DNA of 64,000 bases from assembly GCA_023898685.1 (NCBI GenBank), contig CP060234.1, forward strand, positions 930,001 through 994,000, given 5' to 3'. Position 1 is the stretch's first letter, and every line of letters starts with the position of its first letter. Of the stretch, positions 48,783 through 56,890 are shown one piece after another. This DNA comes from Phycisphaeraceae bacterium. Lineage in GTDB: Bacteria > Planctomycetota > Phycisphaerae > Phycisphaerales > UBA1924. Both the position numbers and the translations under genes were made by a program. The notes beneath the pieces are model-generated. The model had not been told where the DNA came from and did not search any database. It saw only the letters and a program-made list of their open reading frames with translations.

Positions 48783-48852
48783 CCCGGCCCCGGCGCGCCT
48801 CCCGCCTAGACTCTCTGTCACGCCGCATTCCGCTGGCGCTTGGGGGAATCCC

Positions 48853-49878
48853 ATGCCCGGACCGACCACGCCGATGGGTGTCCGCATTGCCGCGACCGCG
48901 CACTACCTCCCCGAGAGAATCCTCAGCAACGCGGACCTCGAGAAGGTGATGGACACCTCGGACGACTGGATCGTCCAGCGGACCGGCGTTCGCGAGCGTC
49001 ACGTGTGTGCCGACGCCGAGTCGGTGCGCGAGATGTCCACCAACGTGCTCAAGGACCTGTTCCGTCAGTCCGGGGTCAAGCCCGCCGAGCTCGACCTGCT
49101 CATCCTCGCCACCGTCGGCTCGTGGATGTCCTGCCCGTCGACGGCCTGCCAGATCCTCGGTGATCTCGCGGCCGACCCGGAGTTCGGACCGACCAACGCC
49201 GGCGCGTTCGACATGACGGTCGCCTGCTCAGGTTTCGTCTACGGCATGAACATCGCCCACGACCTCATCAGGGGCGGGGCGTACAAGAACATCGCCGTGA
49301 TCGGGACCGAGCACCTCACCCAGTATGTCGAGTATTCCACGCGCGGGCGGGGCACGGCGATCCTCTTCGGCGACGGCGCCGGCGGCGCGATGCTGAGCCC
49401 GACCGGCGACACGTCCAAGGGCCTGCTCGCCCAGTCGATGCGATCCGACGGGGCAAAGTGGACCGACCTCTACATCCCCCGGCACGACCGCGACTTCCCC
49501 GAGGGCGACGACCACTCGATCCTGCCGTTGGGCATCATGCGGATGAACGGGCGGTCTGTCTTCCGCTTCGCGGTGGGCACGTTCAGTGACCTGATCGGCG
49601 AGACGCTCGAGAAGGCCGGGCTGACGGCCGACGACGTCGACCAGTTCGTCTGCCACCAGTCGAACGTGCGCATCCTCGAGGCGGCCCGCGAGCGGTTCGG
49701 CATCCCGCCCGAGAAGATGGCGGTGAACATCGACCGCGTGGGAAACACCTCCGCGGCGAGCGTGCCAATCCTGCTGGGCGAGCTGTGGCGCGACGGCACG
49801 ATCAAGGAGGGCGACAGGGTCATGCTCGTCGCCTTCGGCGCGGGGCTGACTTGGTCGAGCAGTCTCTGGCAGCTCTGA
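48853..49878 (+). CDS. fabH: 3-oxoacyl-ACP synthase III
   Basis: 341 residues. The catalytic triad is visible: Cys in TVACSGFVYG (about 124), His in VCHQSN (about 266), Asn in NIDRVGNTSAAS (about 297). The N-terminus ATAHYLPERILSNADLEK and SDDWIVQRTGVRERH are family-typical. FabH condenses acetyl-CoA with malonyl-ACP to start fatty-acid synthesis. In the gene order it should be followed by fabD, but two secreted-protein genes intervene. The 165 bases to the next start hold nothing clear. Confidence 0.95.
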   Translation: MPGPTTPMGVRIAATAHYLPERILSNADLEKVMDTSDDWIVQRTGVRERHVCADAESVREMSTNVLKDLFRQSGVKPAELDLLILATVGSWMSCPSTACQILGDLAADPEFGPTNAGAFDMTVACSGFVYGMNIAHDLIRGGAYKNIAVIGTEHLTQYVEYSTRGRGTAILFGDGAGGAMLSPTGDTSKGLLAQSMRSDGAKWTDLYIPRHDRDFPEGDDHSILPLGIMRMNGRSVFRFAVGTFSDLIGETLEKAGLTADDVDQFVCHQSNVRILEAARERFGIPPEKMAVNIDRVGNTSAASVPILLGELWRDGTIKEGDRVMLVAFGAGLTWSSSLWQL

Positions 49879-50043
49879 TAAACGATCGAGCAATGAGTTT
49901 TTGCTTGAACAAGCCAGGGCGGCCCGGTTCAATCTCGCTTATCTGATGAGGGCACGCCGCGGTCGCCGTGGGCAGACCGTCCGATAGGCGATCCGCTTGC
50001 CCGGTGTGTGAGCCCGTGCCGACCGGAGAGGCGGAGGTGTGCC

Positions 50044-51771
50044 GTGAAGTGGCCCGTGTTCCAGGCGATCATCGTGGCGATGTGTCTCGCCGCGTCCGCG
50101 ATCGCGTCCGAGACGTCGATCACCTACCAGGGTGAACTCAGGCGGGGCGGCTCCGCGGCCAGCGGATCGTTCGACATGGACTTTGCGCTCTGGGACGCGT
50201 TCGAGGGCGGGAGCCAGGTCGGGTCGGCCGTTGAGGTCTTGGGCGTCTCGGTCGACGCCGGGGTGTTCACCGTCGAGCTCGACTTCGGCGCCGCGGCGTT
50301 TGATGGCGCCGACCGCTGGCTCGAGATCAGCATGGGCGAAGCCGGCGACCCGACCCGGTTCACCCTGACGCCTCGGCAGGCGATCACAAGCTCGCCGTAC
50401 TCGATCCAGACGCGGGGGATCTACGTCGACGACGCCGGGCGGGTGGGCATCGGCATGACGAGCCCGCAGGCGGATCTGCACATCGAAGCCGAGGCGCCGT
50501 CGCTGCGTCTGACCTCGACGGATACCAGCCCGGCTACCACCTCGACGATCGAGCTTCAGGACGGGCGTGCCCCGGGTCTGGCCCGGCCGATGGGGCAGAT
50601 CAACTTCCTCGATCCGGACGGCGTAAGCCAGGCGTCGATCACCGGCGCCGTCCTGGGCGGGGTGAGCGGGACGCTGACATTCAACGTGACGCCGGGGGAG
50701 GTGTCACATATGTACATCACGCCTTCGTATGTGCGTGTGCGTGACAACCTCCAACTGGTCCGGGGCACCGACCTGAGCACCGCCGGCGAGCTGCACGCCA
50801 ACGGCGCCGACAGCTACCTCCAGATGCTCGGCGGCAACCTCGGCATCGGCACCGACACGCCGACGCACAAGCTCGATGTGCAGGGCGATGTCGGCTCCGA
50901 ACGATTCACGATCGGTCATCCATCCGGATACATCTCCTCGATGGAGCCCAGTGGAAATCATCTCTGGTTCAGCAACTTCGCGGGTGGGTCGATCTCGCTC
51001 GCGACATATACAGGCCCCCTGGTCGCGCTCCCGCGTCTCACCGTGACATCTTCTGGGAATGTTGGGATCGGCACCACCACACCGTTCGATGGTCGTTTGC
51101 ATGTCGTTGGAGACGAGAACGAGCCGAATGGCATCCACGCGTTCACCGATAGAAGCGGCGGCACAGCGATCTACGGACATTCCGGCGCGCCTTCAGGTTT
51201 CAACTCAGGCGTGCTGGGTGAGTCCAACTCCCCTGATGGGGTCGGCATGTACGCGTACAACAACGCCGGTGGCATCGCGCTGCTTGCACAGGCATTTCAG
51301 AGCGGTTCAACGGCAATCAAGGCGATCGGAATCGCAGGGGGCAACGGCGTAGAAGGGTACGGCGATACCGGCGCATACGACTTCTTCGCAGGTGGCGCAG
51401 GAGTCAACTACGGCTCATCCTCCTCGATCCGCTGGAAGTCCAACATCGAGCCGATCCCCGACCCGCTCGACAAGATCGCACAGATCCGCGGCGTCTACTA
51501 CGACTGGGACGAGGCTCACGGCGGGCACCACGACGTCGGCATGATCGCCGAGGAAGTCGGCCAGGTCCTCCCCGAGATCGTCAACTACGAAGAGAACGGT
51601 GTCGACGCGGTCGGCATGGACTACTCGAAGCTCACCCCGCTGCTCGTCGAGGCCGTGAAGGCGTTGCGAGCGGAGCACGCCGCCGAGGTTGAACGCCTCG
51701 AACGGCGGATCAGGCAGCTCGAAGAGATGATTGACCACCCCGGCAGTGTCCGAGAGGAATCCGCACAATGA
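50044..51771 (+). CDS. Secreted fibre-like protein with C-terminal endosialidase-type chaperone domain
   Basis: 575 residues from the GTG at 50044, which has a GGAGG site. After a signal peptide (VKWPVFQAIIVAMCLAASAIA) comes a conserved secreted domain (TSITYQGELRRGG, ALWDAFEGG, VFTVELDFG, SPYSIQTRGIYVDDAGRVGI). The middle has repeated GIGT.TP..KLDV blocks as in phage tail fibres. The last 100 residues form the S74 chaperone domain: SSSIRWKSNIEPI (with the Ser...Lys pair of the self-cleavage site), DVGMIAEEVGQVLPEIV, MDYSKLTPLLVEAVKAL and a coiled coil. S74 domains guide trimerisation of beta-helical fibres and cleave themselves off. Cell-surface or released fibre; the ligand is unknown. Confidence 0.85.
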   Translation: MKWPVFQAIIVAMCLAASAIASETSITYQGELRRGGSAASGSFDMDFALWDAFEGGSQVGSAVEVLGVSVDAGVFTVELDFGAAAFDGADRWLEISMGEAGDPTRFTLTPRQAITSSPYSIQTRGIYVDDAGRVGIGMTSPQADLHIEAEAPSLRLTSTDTSPATTSTIELQDGRAPGLARPMGQINFLDPDGVSQASITGAVLGGVSGTLTFNVTPGEVSHMYITPSYVRVRDNLQLVRGTDLSTAGELHANGADSYLQMLGGNLGIGTDTPTHKLDVQGDVGSERFTIGHPSGYISSMEPSGNHLWFSNFAGGSISLATYTGPLVALPRLTVTSSGNVGIGTTTPFDGRLHVVGDENEPNGIHAFTDRSGGTAIYGHSGAPSGFNSGVLGESNSPDGVGMYAYNNAGGIALLAQAFQSGSTAIKAIGIAGGNGVEGYGDTGAYDFFAGGAGVNYGSSSSIRWKSNIEPIPDPLDKIAQIRGVYYDWDEAHGGHHDVGMIAEEVGQVLPEIVNYEENGVDAVGMDYSKLTPLLVEAVKALRAEHAAEVERLERRIRQLEEMIDHPGSVREESAQ

Positions 51772-53105
51772 ACAAGTACATCCAAGTCGTCTTCGTCATT
51801 GCCGTCACCGCGATCTTGGCCCATGCCCGCGCTCAGAGCGACACGGCGTTCACCTACCAGGGCGAACTGGCCGAGGCCGGCAGCCCGGCCGACGGCAGCT
51901 TCGACTTCCAGTTCGGGCTGTGGGACGCCGTCTCGGGCGGGACACAGATCGGGACGATGCTGACCCACAACGGGGTCGCGGTTGCCGACGGGTTGTTCAC
52001 CGTCGAGCTCGACTTCGGGACGGTGGCGTTCGGGAACGGTGCTCGTTGGCTGGAGATCGTGGTCAACGGGACGACGTTGACGCCGCGCACGCAGATCACG
52101 GGCTCGCCCTACTCGGTCCAGACGCGAGGGATCTATGTCGACGACGCCGGGCGGGTGGGCATCGGCACGACAAATCCCCAGGCCGACCTCGCGATCGAGA
52201 GCGGTGGCGCGTCGTTCGACCTCGTGACGACCGACAGCAGCCCCGTCACAAGTTCGACCATCAGGTTGAAGTCTGTCGACGCCTACGGCATCAACACGCA
52301 GCTTGGCAGCCTGAGTTTCGTCGGTGAGGACGACACGGTCTGGGCGTCTGTCTCCGGTTCGCACGCGGCCTCGACGACGGGCTCGATGTTCCTGCGGGTC
52401 AATCCGGCGACGTACGCCCAGCTCAGGATCATGACGAGCGGGATCGAGGTGACGGGCGATCTCAAGATCCGCGAGTCGACCGGCCTCTTGGAACAATCCG
52501 CCTTCATCAGCAGCAGCGGCGCCGACAGCTACATGCAGGCGCTCGGCGGCGATCTCGGCATCGGCATGACCTCGCCGCGCTACCGCCTCGACGTGCTCGC
52601 CAACGGCGGGACACCGGCGATCCGCGCGAACGGCAGCGCCGACGCCTCGCTCGCCGGCGGCGGGCTCCTCCTCCTCGGCGACACGGTGGCGAGGAACATC
52701 GTGGCCGATCAGGACGAGATCCAGGCCCGATACGATGGGGCCGAGTCGACGCTCTATCTCAACCCCGCGGGCGGGCCGGTCAGGATGGGCCCGGACGGGA
52801 TCAGCGCGCCGATCTCCTACGGCAAAGTCGCGGCGGACGGGACTGTCACCAGCCCGAACCTCCGTGCCGGATCCTACCCCGGCTGGTACCACATCGATAA
52901 CGCCCTCGGCTGGTCGCTTCAGGAGACCGACATCGTCATCGCCACGGCCGAAGGCGGGGTGCCGTGGAAAGTCTCGATCGTCGAGTACGAGATCAACGGC
53001 TCCAACGTGATCTTCAACACCGGGGCGATCGGGAATGACAGCCTGGGCCGGATGGATTGGTCGCCCGTGGACAGGCCCTTCAGCTTCGTCATCTACAGGC
53101 CCTGA
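51768..53105 (+). CDS. Secreted fibre-like protein, paralogue without chaperone domain
   Basis: 445 residues starting in an ATGA overlap with the previous gene, so translation is coupled. Signal peptide MNKYIQVVFVIAVTAILAHA. The first 140 mature residues match the upstream protein (TAFTYQGELAEAGSP, LWDAVSGGTQIG, FTVELDFGTVAFG, YSVQTRGIYVDDAGRVGIG). A GIGMTSPRYRLDV repeat follows. The S74 chaperone region is absent; the C-terminus is a different beta domain ending FSFVIYRP. It may assemble with its neighbour into one fibre and use that chaperone in trans. Placed between fabH and fabD. Confidence 0.8.
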   Translation: MNKYIQVVFVIAVTAILAHARAQSDTAFTYQGELAEAGSPADGSFDFQFGLWDAVSGGTQIGTMLTHNGVAVADGLFTVELDFGTVAFGNGARWLEIVVNGTTLTPRTQITGSPYSVQTRGIYVDDAGRVGIGTTNPQADLAIESGGASFDLVTTDSSPVTSSTIRLKSVDAYGINTQLGSLSFVGEDDTVWASVSGSHAASTTGSMFLRVNPATYAQLRIMTSGIEVTGDLKIRESTGLLEQSAFISSSGADSYMQALGGDLGIGMTSPRYRLDVLANGGTPAIRANGSADASLAGGGLLLLGDTVARNIVADQDEIQARYDGAESTLYLNPAGGPVRMGPDGISAPISYGKVAADGTVTSPNLRAGSYPGWYHIDNALGWSLQETDIVIATAEGGVPWKVSIVEYEINGSNVIFNTGAIGNDSLGRMDWSPVDRPFSFVIYRP

Positions 53106-53157
53106 GCCGCGATCCGCAGCCCCGGCGTCCTCCCCCCGCGACCGCTACGATCGCCGC

Positions 53158-54129
53158 ATGAGTAGTCCGATGACCATCCTCTGCCCGGGGCAGGGCGCCC
53201 AGGCCGTCGGCATGGGCAAGGCGTGGGCCTCGTCCCACCCCGAGTCCAGGGCCGTGTTCGACCGGGCCGACGCCGTGCTGGGCGACACATTGGGGATGCC
53301 CCTCAGCGAGTTGTGCTTCAACGGGCCCGCCGAGCGGCTGAACAAGACCGACGCCGCCCAGCCCGCGATCTATGTTACCTCCGTCGCCAGTTGGCACGGC
53401 GTGTGCGCCGTCGCGGGGCATGACCCCGCCGACGCCCCCCTCGCGGCGGCCGCGGGGCTGAGCCTGGGCGAGTACACCGCGCTGCACGTCGCGGGTGCGA
53501 TCTCGTTCGAGGACGGGCTCAAGCTCGTCGCCCTGCGGGGCAGGGCGATGCAGGACGCCGCGGAAGCCTCGCCTTCGTCGATGGTCGCCCTGATCGGGGC
53601 GGACGAGGACTCGGCGAGCGAGCTGTGCGAACGGGTCGTAGGCCGCCTCAAGGATGAGCCCGAGAGCGACCGCGTGCTGGTGCCGGCGAATTTCAACGCG
53701 CCGGGGCAGGTGGTCATCTCGGGGTCGGTGGCGGCCTGCGATCTCGCGGAGCAACTCGCGGGCGAGGCGGGGCTCAAGGCGACGCGATTGACCGTCGCGG
53801 GCGCGTTCCACTCGCCCCTGATGGCCCCCGCGGCCGACCGCCTGCGGGCGGCGCTCGAATCGGTCGAGATCACGACACCCCGCTGCCCGGTGCTCAGCAA
53901 CGTGACCGGCGCCCCGCACGCGACGGAACCGGCGAGCATCGCCGAGCGTCTGATCGAGCAGCTCACCAGCCCCGTGCGGTGGGCCGCGGACTGCTCGTAC
54001 ATCAACGAGCACATCCTTCCTCGATCGGGCGCGGTGCCCTACGAGCTCGCCCCCGGGAAGACGCTCGCGGGGCTGATGCGCCGGATCGACCGCGAGGTCA
54101 AGGTCACGAGCCACGACACCCCCGCCTGA
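53158..54129 (+). CDS. fabD: Malonyl-CoA:ACP transacylase
   Basis: 323 residues. The start at 53158 gives MSSPMTILCPGQGAQAVGMG with the conserved PGQGAQ; an ATG four codons on is possible. The nucleophile is the Ser of GLSLGEYTAL (about 102) and the catalytic His is in GAFHSPLM (about 218). VPANFNAPGQVVISG and QLTSPVRW are further signatures. FabD loads malonyl groups on ACP for chain elongation. It follows the fibre gene by 52 bases and is followed by a lipoprotein gene 15 bases later. acpP and fabF are not in the window. Confidence 0.95.
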   Translation: MSSPMTILCPGQGAQAVGMGKAWASSHPESRAVFDRADAVLGDTLGMPLSELCFNGPAERLNKTDAAQPAIYVTSVASWHGVCAVAGHDPADAPLAAAAGLSLGEYTALHVAGAISFEDGLKLVALRGRAMQDAAEASPSSMVALIGADEDSASELCERVVGRLKDEPESDRVLVPANFNAPGQVVISGSVAACDLAEQLAGEAGLKATRLTVAGAFHSPLMAPAADRLRAALESVEITTPRCPVLSNVTGAPHATEPASIAERLIEQLTSPVRWAADCSYINEHILPRSGAVPYELAPGKTLAGLMRRIDREVKVTSHDTPA

Positions 54130-54144
54130 GACCAGCAAGACAGG

Positions 54145-55164
54145 GTGAACACCGTGAAACGCACGCGAAGCAAACGCATTCTCACGATCGGCCTGACGCT
54201 CTTCGCGCTGGGGGCGCTGCTTCCCTCGGGCTGCGGCAAGCCCCCGCCGCCCCCGCCCCCGCCGAAAAAGGCGCCCCCGCCCCCGCCGCCGAAGCCCCCG
54301 CGCGTCTCGGTCGCGGCGTTGATGGCCGACACCGACAGCCGGCTGCAATTCCCAGCCGAGAAGGCGCCGTACGACAAGAGCCTGGCCCAGGCCGTGATCA
54401 ACTTCGCCGAGGCGCTGGCGGCGGGCGACGACACGGCGTTCGGCACCATGCTGAACATGGACAGCCGGGGCATCCTCGACGGGATGGTGGGCGACGGAAC
54501 CTGGTTCGAGTCGACCGGCGACATCCAGGCGGTGCGTCTGGTCTTCCTCGAGCAGACGCCCGACGAGGACGAGCACCCGACCTCGGCCGACTTCGTGCTC
54601 GCGGTGCAGTCGCCCGACGGGGCGTACACCCTGGGCTGGGAGGCCCACGCGACCGACGGCGGCTGGGTGATGAGCCCGCTCTCCACGGCCGACGGGACTC
54701 GCCCTCGCGCGGCGGACTGGGATGGGGATTCGATGACCGCCTATGCCTCGGCGGCGGGCTGGGGGCCGTCGGACGCGGCGGGTTCACCGGCGCCGAGCAC
54801 CGATGCCTTCCCGGGCGGGCCCGACGCGGCGGTGGCGGCGTATTTCTCGCAGGAAACCATGCGGAACCTGCTGGGCCGCGACTACGACAAGCTCAAGGAG
54901 CAGACCGACTACGCCGCGATCTCGAAGGCCGCGGGGATCAACATCTCCGAGGATATGGTCAATAAGCTCCTTGACCAGGGAAAGAAGCTCGTCGAAGACG
55001 GCTCTCGCCCGAGTTCGATGGTGGTGAAGATGCTCATGATGCAGATCAAGACCGCCGTCGGCCCCTCGTTAGGGAAAGCCTGGGACGACGACGAGATCCT
55101 GGACGCCATGGCGAAGGCGCTCGGCGTCTCGCGGGAAGAGATGCAGAAGATCCACGACGGGTGA
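54145..55164 (+). CDS. Lipoprotein with polyproline linker
   Basis: 339 residues from the GTG at 54145 (or the GTG at 54154, with AGGG upstream). The signal (RILTIGLTLFALGALLPSGC) ends at Cys30, a likely lipid-attachment site though the -3 residue is proline. Directly after it are two runs of eight and six prolines separated by KKA, a stiff spacer holding the domain away from the membrane. The globular part (about 55-330) is mixed, with no recognised family; it ends with a helical segment (DEILDAMAKALGVSREEMQK). Operon position between fabD and fabG suggests coexpression only, not a role in lipid synthesis. Confidence 0.72.
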   Translation: MNTVKRTRSKRILTIGLTLFALGALLPSGCGKPPPPPPPPKKAPPPPPPKPPRVSVAALMADTDSRLQFPAEKAPYDKSLAQAVINFAEALAAGDDTAFGTMLNMDSRGILDGMVGDGTWFESTGDIQAVRLVFLEQTPDEDEHPTSADFVLAVQSPDGAYTLGWEAHATDGGWVMSPLSTADGTRPRAADWDGDSMTAYASAAGWGPSDAAGSPAPSTDAFPGGPDAAVAAYFSQETMRNLLGRDYDKLKEQTDYAAISKAAGINISEDMVNKLLDQGKKLVEDGSRPSSMVVKMLMMQIKTAVGPSLGKAWDDDEILDAMAKALGVSREEMQKIHDG

Positions 55165-55221
55165 CATTGCCGGATCGCCGGCGACCTCGAACAGCACACC
55201 CGTCCTCGTTTCGGAACAACC

Positions 55222-55322
55222 AGAGCCCCGATCGTTAGCGACGGACCAAAGACCAAGTGCATCCGCACGCCCCGGCACGCCCCGGCACGCCCGGCCCGTC
55301 GCTCACGCTCAGGGCTCCTTTC
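55222..55322. repeat. Family 5 inverted doublet, copy 2
   Basis: AGAGCCCCGATCGTTAGCGA with CGGACC faces GGCCCGTCGCTCACGCTCAG with GGCTCCTTTC. The spacer contains a threefold tandem of CGCCCCGGCA-like units (about 55268-55296). It lies between two co-oriented genes. Confidence 0.7.
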
Positions 55323-55368
55323 ATGAGTCCGCGAACGCGGGCCTGACGCCCAGACCAATGGAGATGCC

Positions 55369-56109
55369 ATGACCGAACAACGCGTCGCCTTCGTCACCGG
55401 GGCCAGCCGGGGGATCGGGCGGGCCATCGCCGAGCGGCTCGCCGCCGACGGGCGGCACGTCGTGCTCGCCTCGCGCAGCCAGGCCCCGCTCAACGACCTC
55501 AAGTCGTCGATCGAATCCAACGGCGGCGCCGCGAGCGTCTGCGCCGTCGACGTGGGCGACGGCGAAGCCCTCGCGGGCGCGATCGAGGGCGTGGTCAAGG
55601 ACCTGGGCCGGCTCGACATCCTCGTCAACAACGCGGGCATCACCCGCGACAACCTCATCCTCCGCATGAGCGACGAGGAGTTCGACGAGGTGATGCGCGT
55701 CAACATGCGATCCGCGTTCGTCGCCTGCCGGGCCGCGGCCCGCCCCATGATGAAAGGCCGGTTCGGGCGGATCGTCAGCATCGCCTCGACGAGCGGGCTG
55801 GTGGGCAACGCGGGTCAGGCCAACTACGCCGCGAGCAAGGCGGCGCTGGTGGGCTTCACGCGCACGATCGCCCGCGAGCTTGGCACGAAGGGTGTCACCG
55901 CGAACGTGGTCGCCCCGGGCTACATCGAGACCGACATGACCAAGGACCTGCCGCAGCCCGTGGTCGACCACATCAAGGGCCTGCTCGCGGTGCGCGACCT
56001 GGGCAAGCCCACCGACATCGCGGCCGCGGTGAGCTATGTCTCCAGCGACGAGGCGGGGTATCTGACGGGCCAAGTGATCACGGTGGACGGCGGGATGACG
56101 ATGGTGTGA
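55369..56109 (+). CDS. fabG: 3-oxoacyl-ACP reductase
   Basis: 246 residues with a GGAG site. Short-chain dehydrogenase motifs: TGASRGIG (about 10-17), NNAGIT (about 88), the catalytic Ser in VSIASTSG and YAASK (about 153-157), and VAPGYIETDMT with the C-terminal GQVITVDGGM. FabG reduces 3-oxoacyl-ACP with NADPH, the second step of each elongation round. It closes the fatty-acid operon; a tandem CCAGGGA array follows right at the stop. Confidence 0.95.
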   Translation: MTEQRVAFVTGASRGIGRAIAERLAADGRHVVLASRSQAPLNDLKSSIESNGGAASVCAVDVGDGEALAGAIEGVVKDLGRLDILVNNAGITRDNLILRMSDEEFDEVMRVNMRSAFVACRAAARPMMKGRFGRIVSIASTSGLVGNAGQANYAASKAALVGFTRTIARELGTKGVTANVVAPGYIETDMTKDLPQPVVDHIKGLLAVRDLGKPTDIAAAVSYVSSDEAGYLTGQVITVDGGMTMV

Positions 56110-56151
56110 CCAGGGACCAGGGACCAGGGACCAGGGACCAGGGACCAGGCC
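56110..56151. repeat. Tandem 7-bp repeat (CCAGGGA)n
   Basis: About six head-to-tail copies of CCAGGGA beginning immediately after the fabG stop codon. Confidence 0.85.
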
Positions 56152-56173
56152 GGAATGCAAGGCGGAAGGTGGC

Positions 56174-56236
56174 CTGAGCGCCAGCGACGGCGCCAAGGCC
56201 CCTGCGATTCTGACCCGTCGCTCGCGCCCGGGGCTC
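56174..56236. repeat. Family 5 doublet, degraded copy 3
   Basis: TGAGCGCCAGCGACGG at the left and GACCCGTCGCTCGCGCCCGG with GGCTCGTT at the right. It abuts the stop codon of the CYTH gene, between convergent genes. Confidence 0.5.
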
Positions 56237-56238
56237 GT

Positions 56239-56712
56239 TCAATCCGTGAGGGAGGGCGGTTCGCTCAGCCTCGCCAGGGCGTTGTTGCGGAATTTGGCAT
56301 CGCCCGTGACCTCCCGCCCGAACCACTCGGGCGGCTCGAAGGCCTTCGCGGCCTCTTCGCTCTCGAACTCCACCTCGGCAACCAGCAGCCCCGAGAGCGC
56401 CCCGCCATAGACGTCGATCTCGACGCGATGGTTGAGATACGGGCGGATGTACCGGCTCTTGCTCAGCCGGCGGCCCTCGGTCAGGGCCCACAACGCCTCG
56501 GCCTTGTCATCGTCGATATCGATCTCGATCTCCGTGCGGACCATCCCCCCGCCCCGCTTGAACGCGAGGGTGTTCAGCCCCGCCTCGCGGCGCAGGCGCA
56601 CCTCGGTGCCGTCGGCGTCGAGGGCGATGTAGCCCTGGAGCATCACCCGCCCGGGCCCATCGAATCCGAGGGGCCCGTCGACGAGAAACTTGCGTTCGAT
56701 CTCGGTCGCCAT
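56239..56712 (-). CDS. CYTH-domain triphosphate-binding protein
   Basis: 157 residues, the size of single-domain CYTH proteins. It begins MATEIERKFLVDG with the hallmark ExExK (EIERK) and continues GYIALDADGTEVRLRREAG, FKRGGGMVRTEIEIDID, SRYIRPYLNHRVEIDVYGG and LLVAEVEFESEEAA. The alternating acidic and basic strands form the triphosphate tunnel. Members hydrolyse inorganic triphosphate or make cAMP; the short bacterial type is most often an inorganic triphosphatase. A CHAD-domain protein, often linked with CYTH and polyphosphate, is encoded at 59991-60905 on the same strand beyond the oxidoreductase genes. Confidence 0.88.
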   Translation of the reverse strand: MATEIERKFLVDGPLGFDGPGRVMLQGYIALDADGTEVRLRREAGLNTLAFKRGGGMVRTEIEIDIDDDKAEALWALTEGRRLSKSRYIRPYLNHRVEIDVYGGALSGLLVAEVEFESEEAAKAFEPPEWFGREVTGDAKFRNNALARLSEPPSLTD

Positions 56713-56730
56713 GGAGTATTGAAGGCTAAC

Positions 56731-56888
56731 TCTCCTCCCCCGTCACCGACGGGGGAGGTGCCGGAGTCCATCCGCAGGATGGGCGGAGGCGGAGGGGGTG
56801 CCTCGAAACGAAAGCCCAAGGACGACCGAGGAACCCCTCCGCCCTCGCTTCGCTCGCCCACCTCCCCCGTCGGTGACAGGGGAGGAGA
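56731..56888. repeat. Family 6 inverted doublet (CTCCCCCGTC...)
   Basis: A left hairpin CTCCCCCGTC-ACC-GACGGGGGAG faces a right hairpin of the same sequence (CACCTCCCCCGTCGGTGACA), about 158 bases in all. It fills the whole gap between the CYTH start and the stop of the oxidoreductase gene. Confidence 0.75.
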
Positions 56889-56890
56889 TT

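Noticed and set aside
56110..56151. Regularly repeated CCAGGGA considered as a CRISPR-like array
   Set aside because: Units are head-to-tail without spacers and only 7 bases long.
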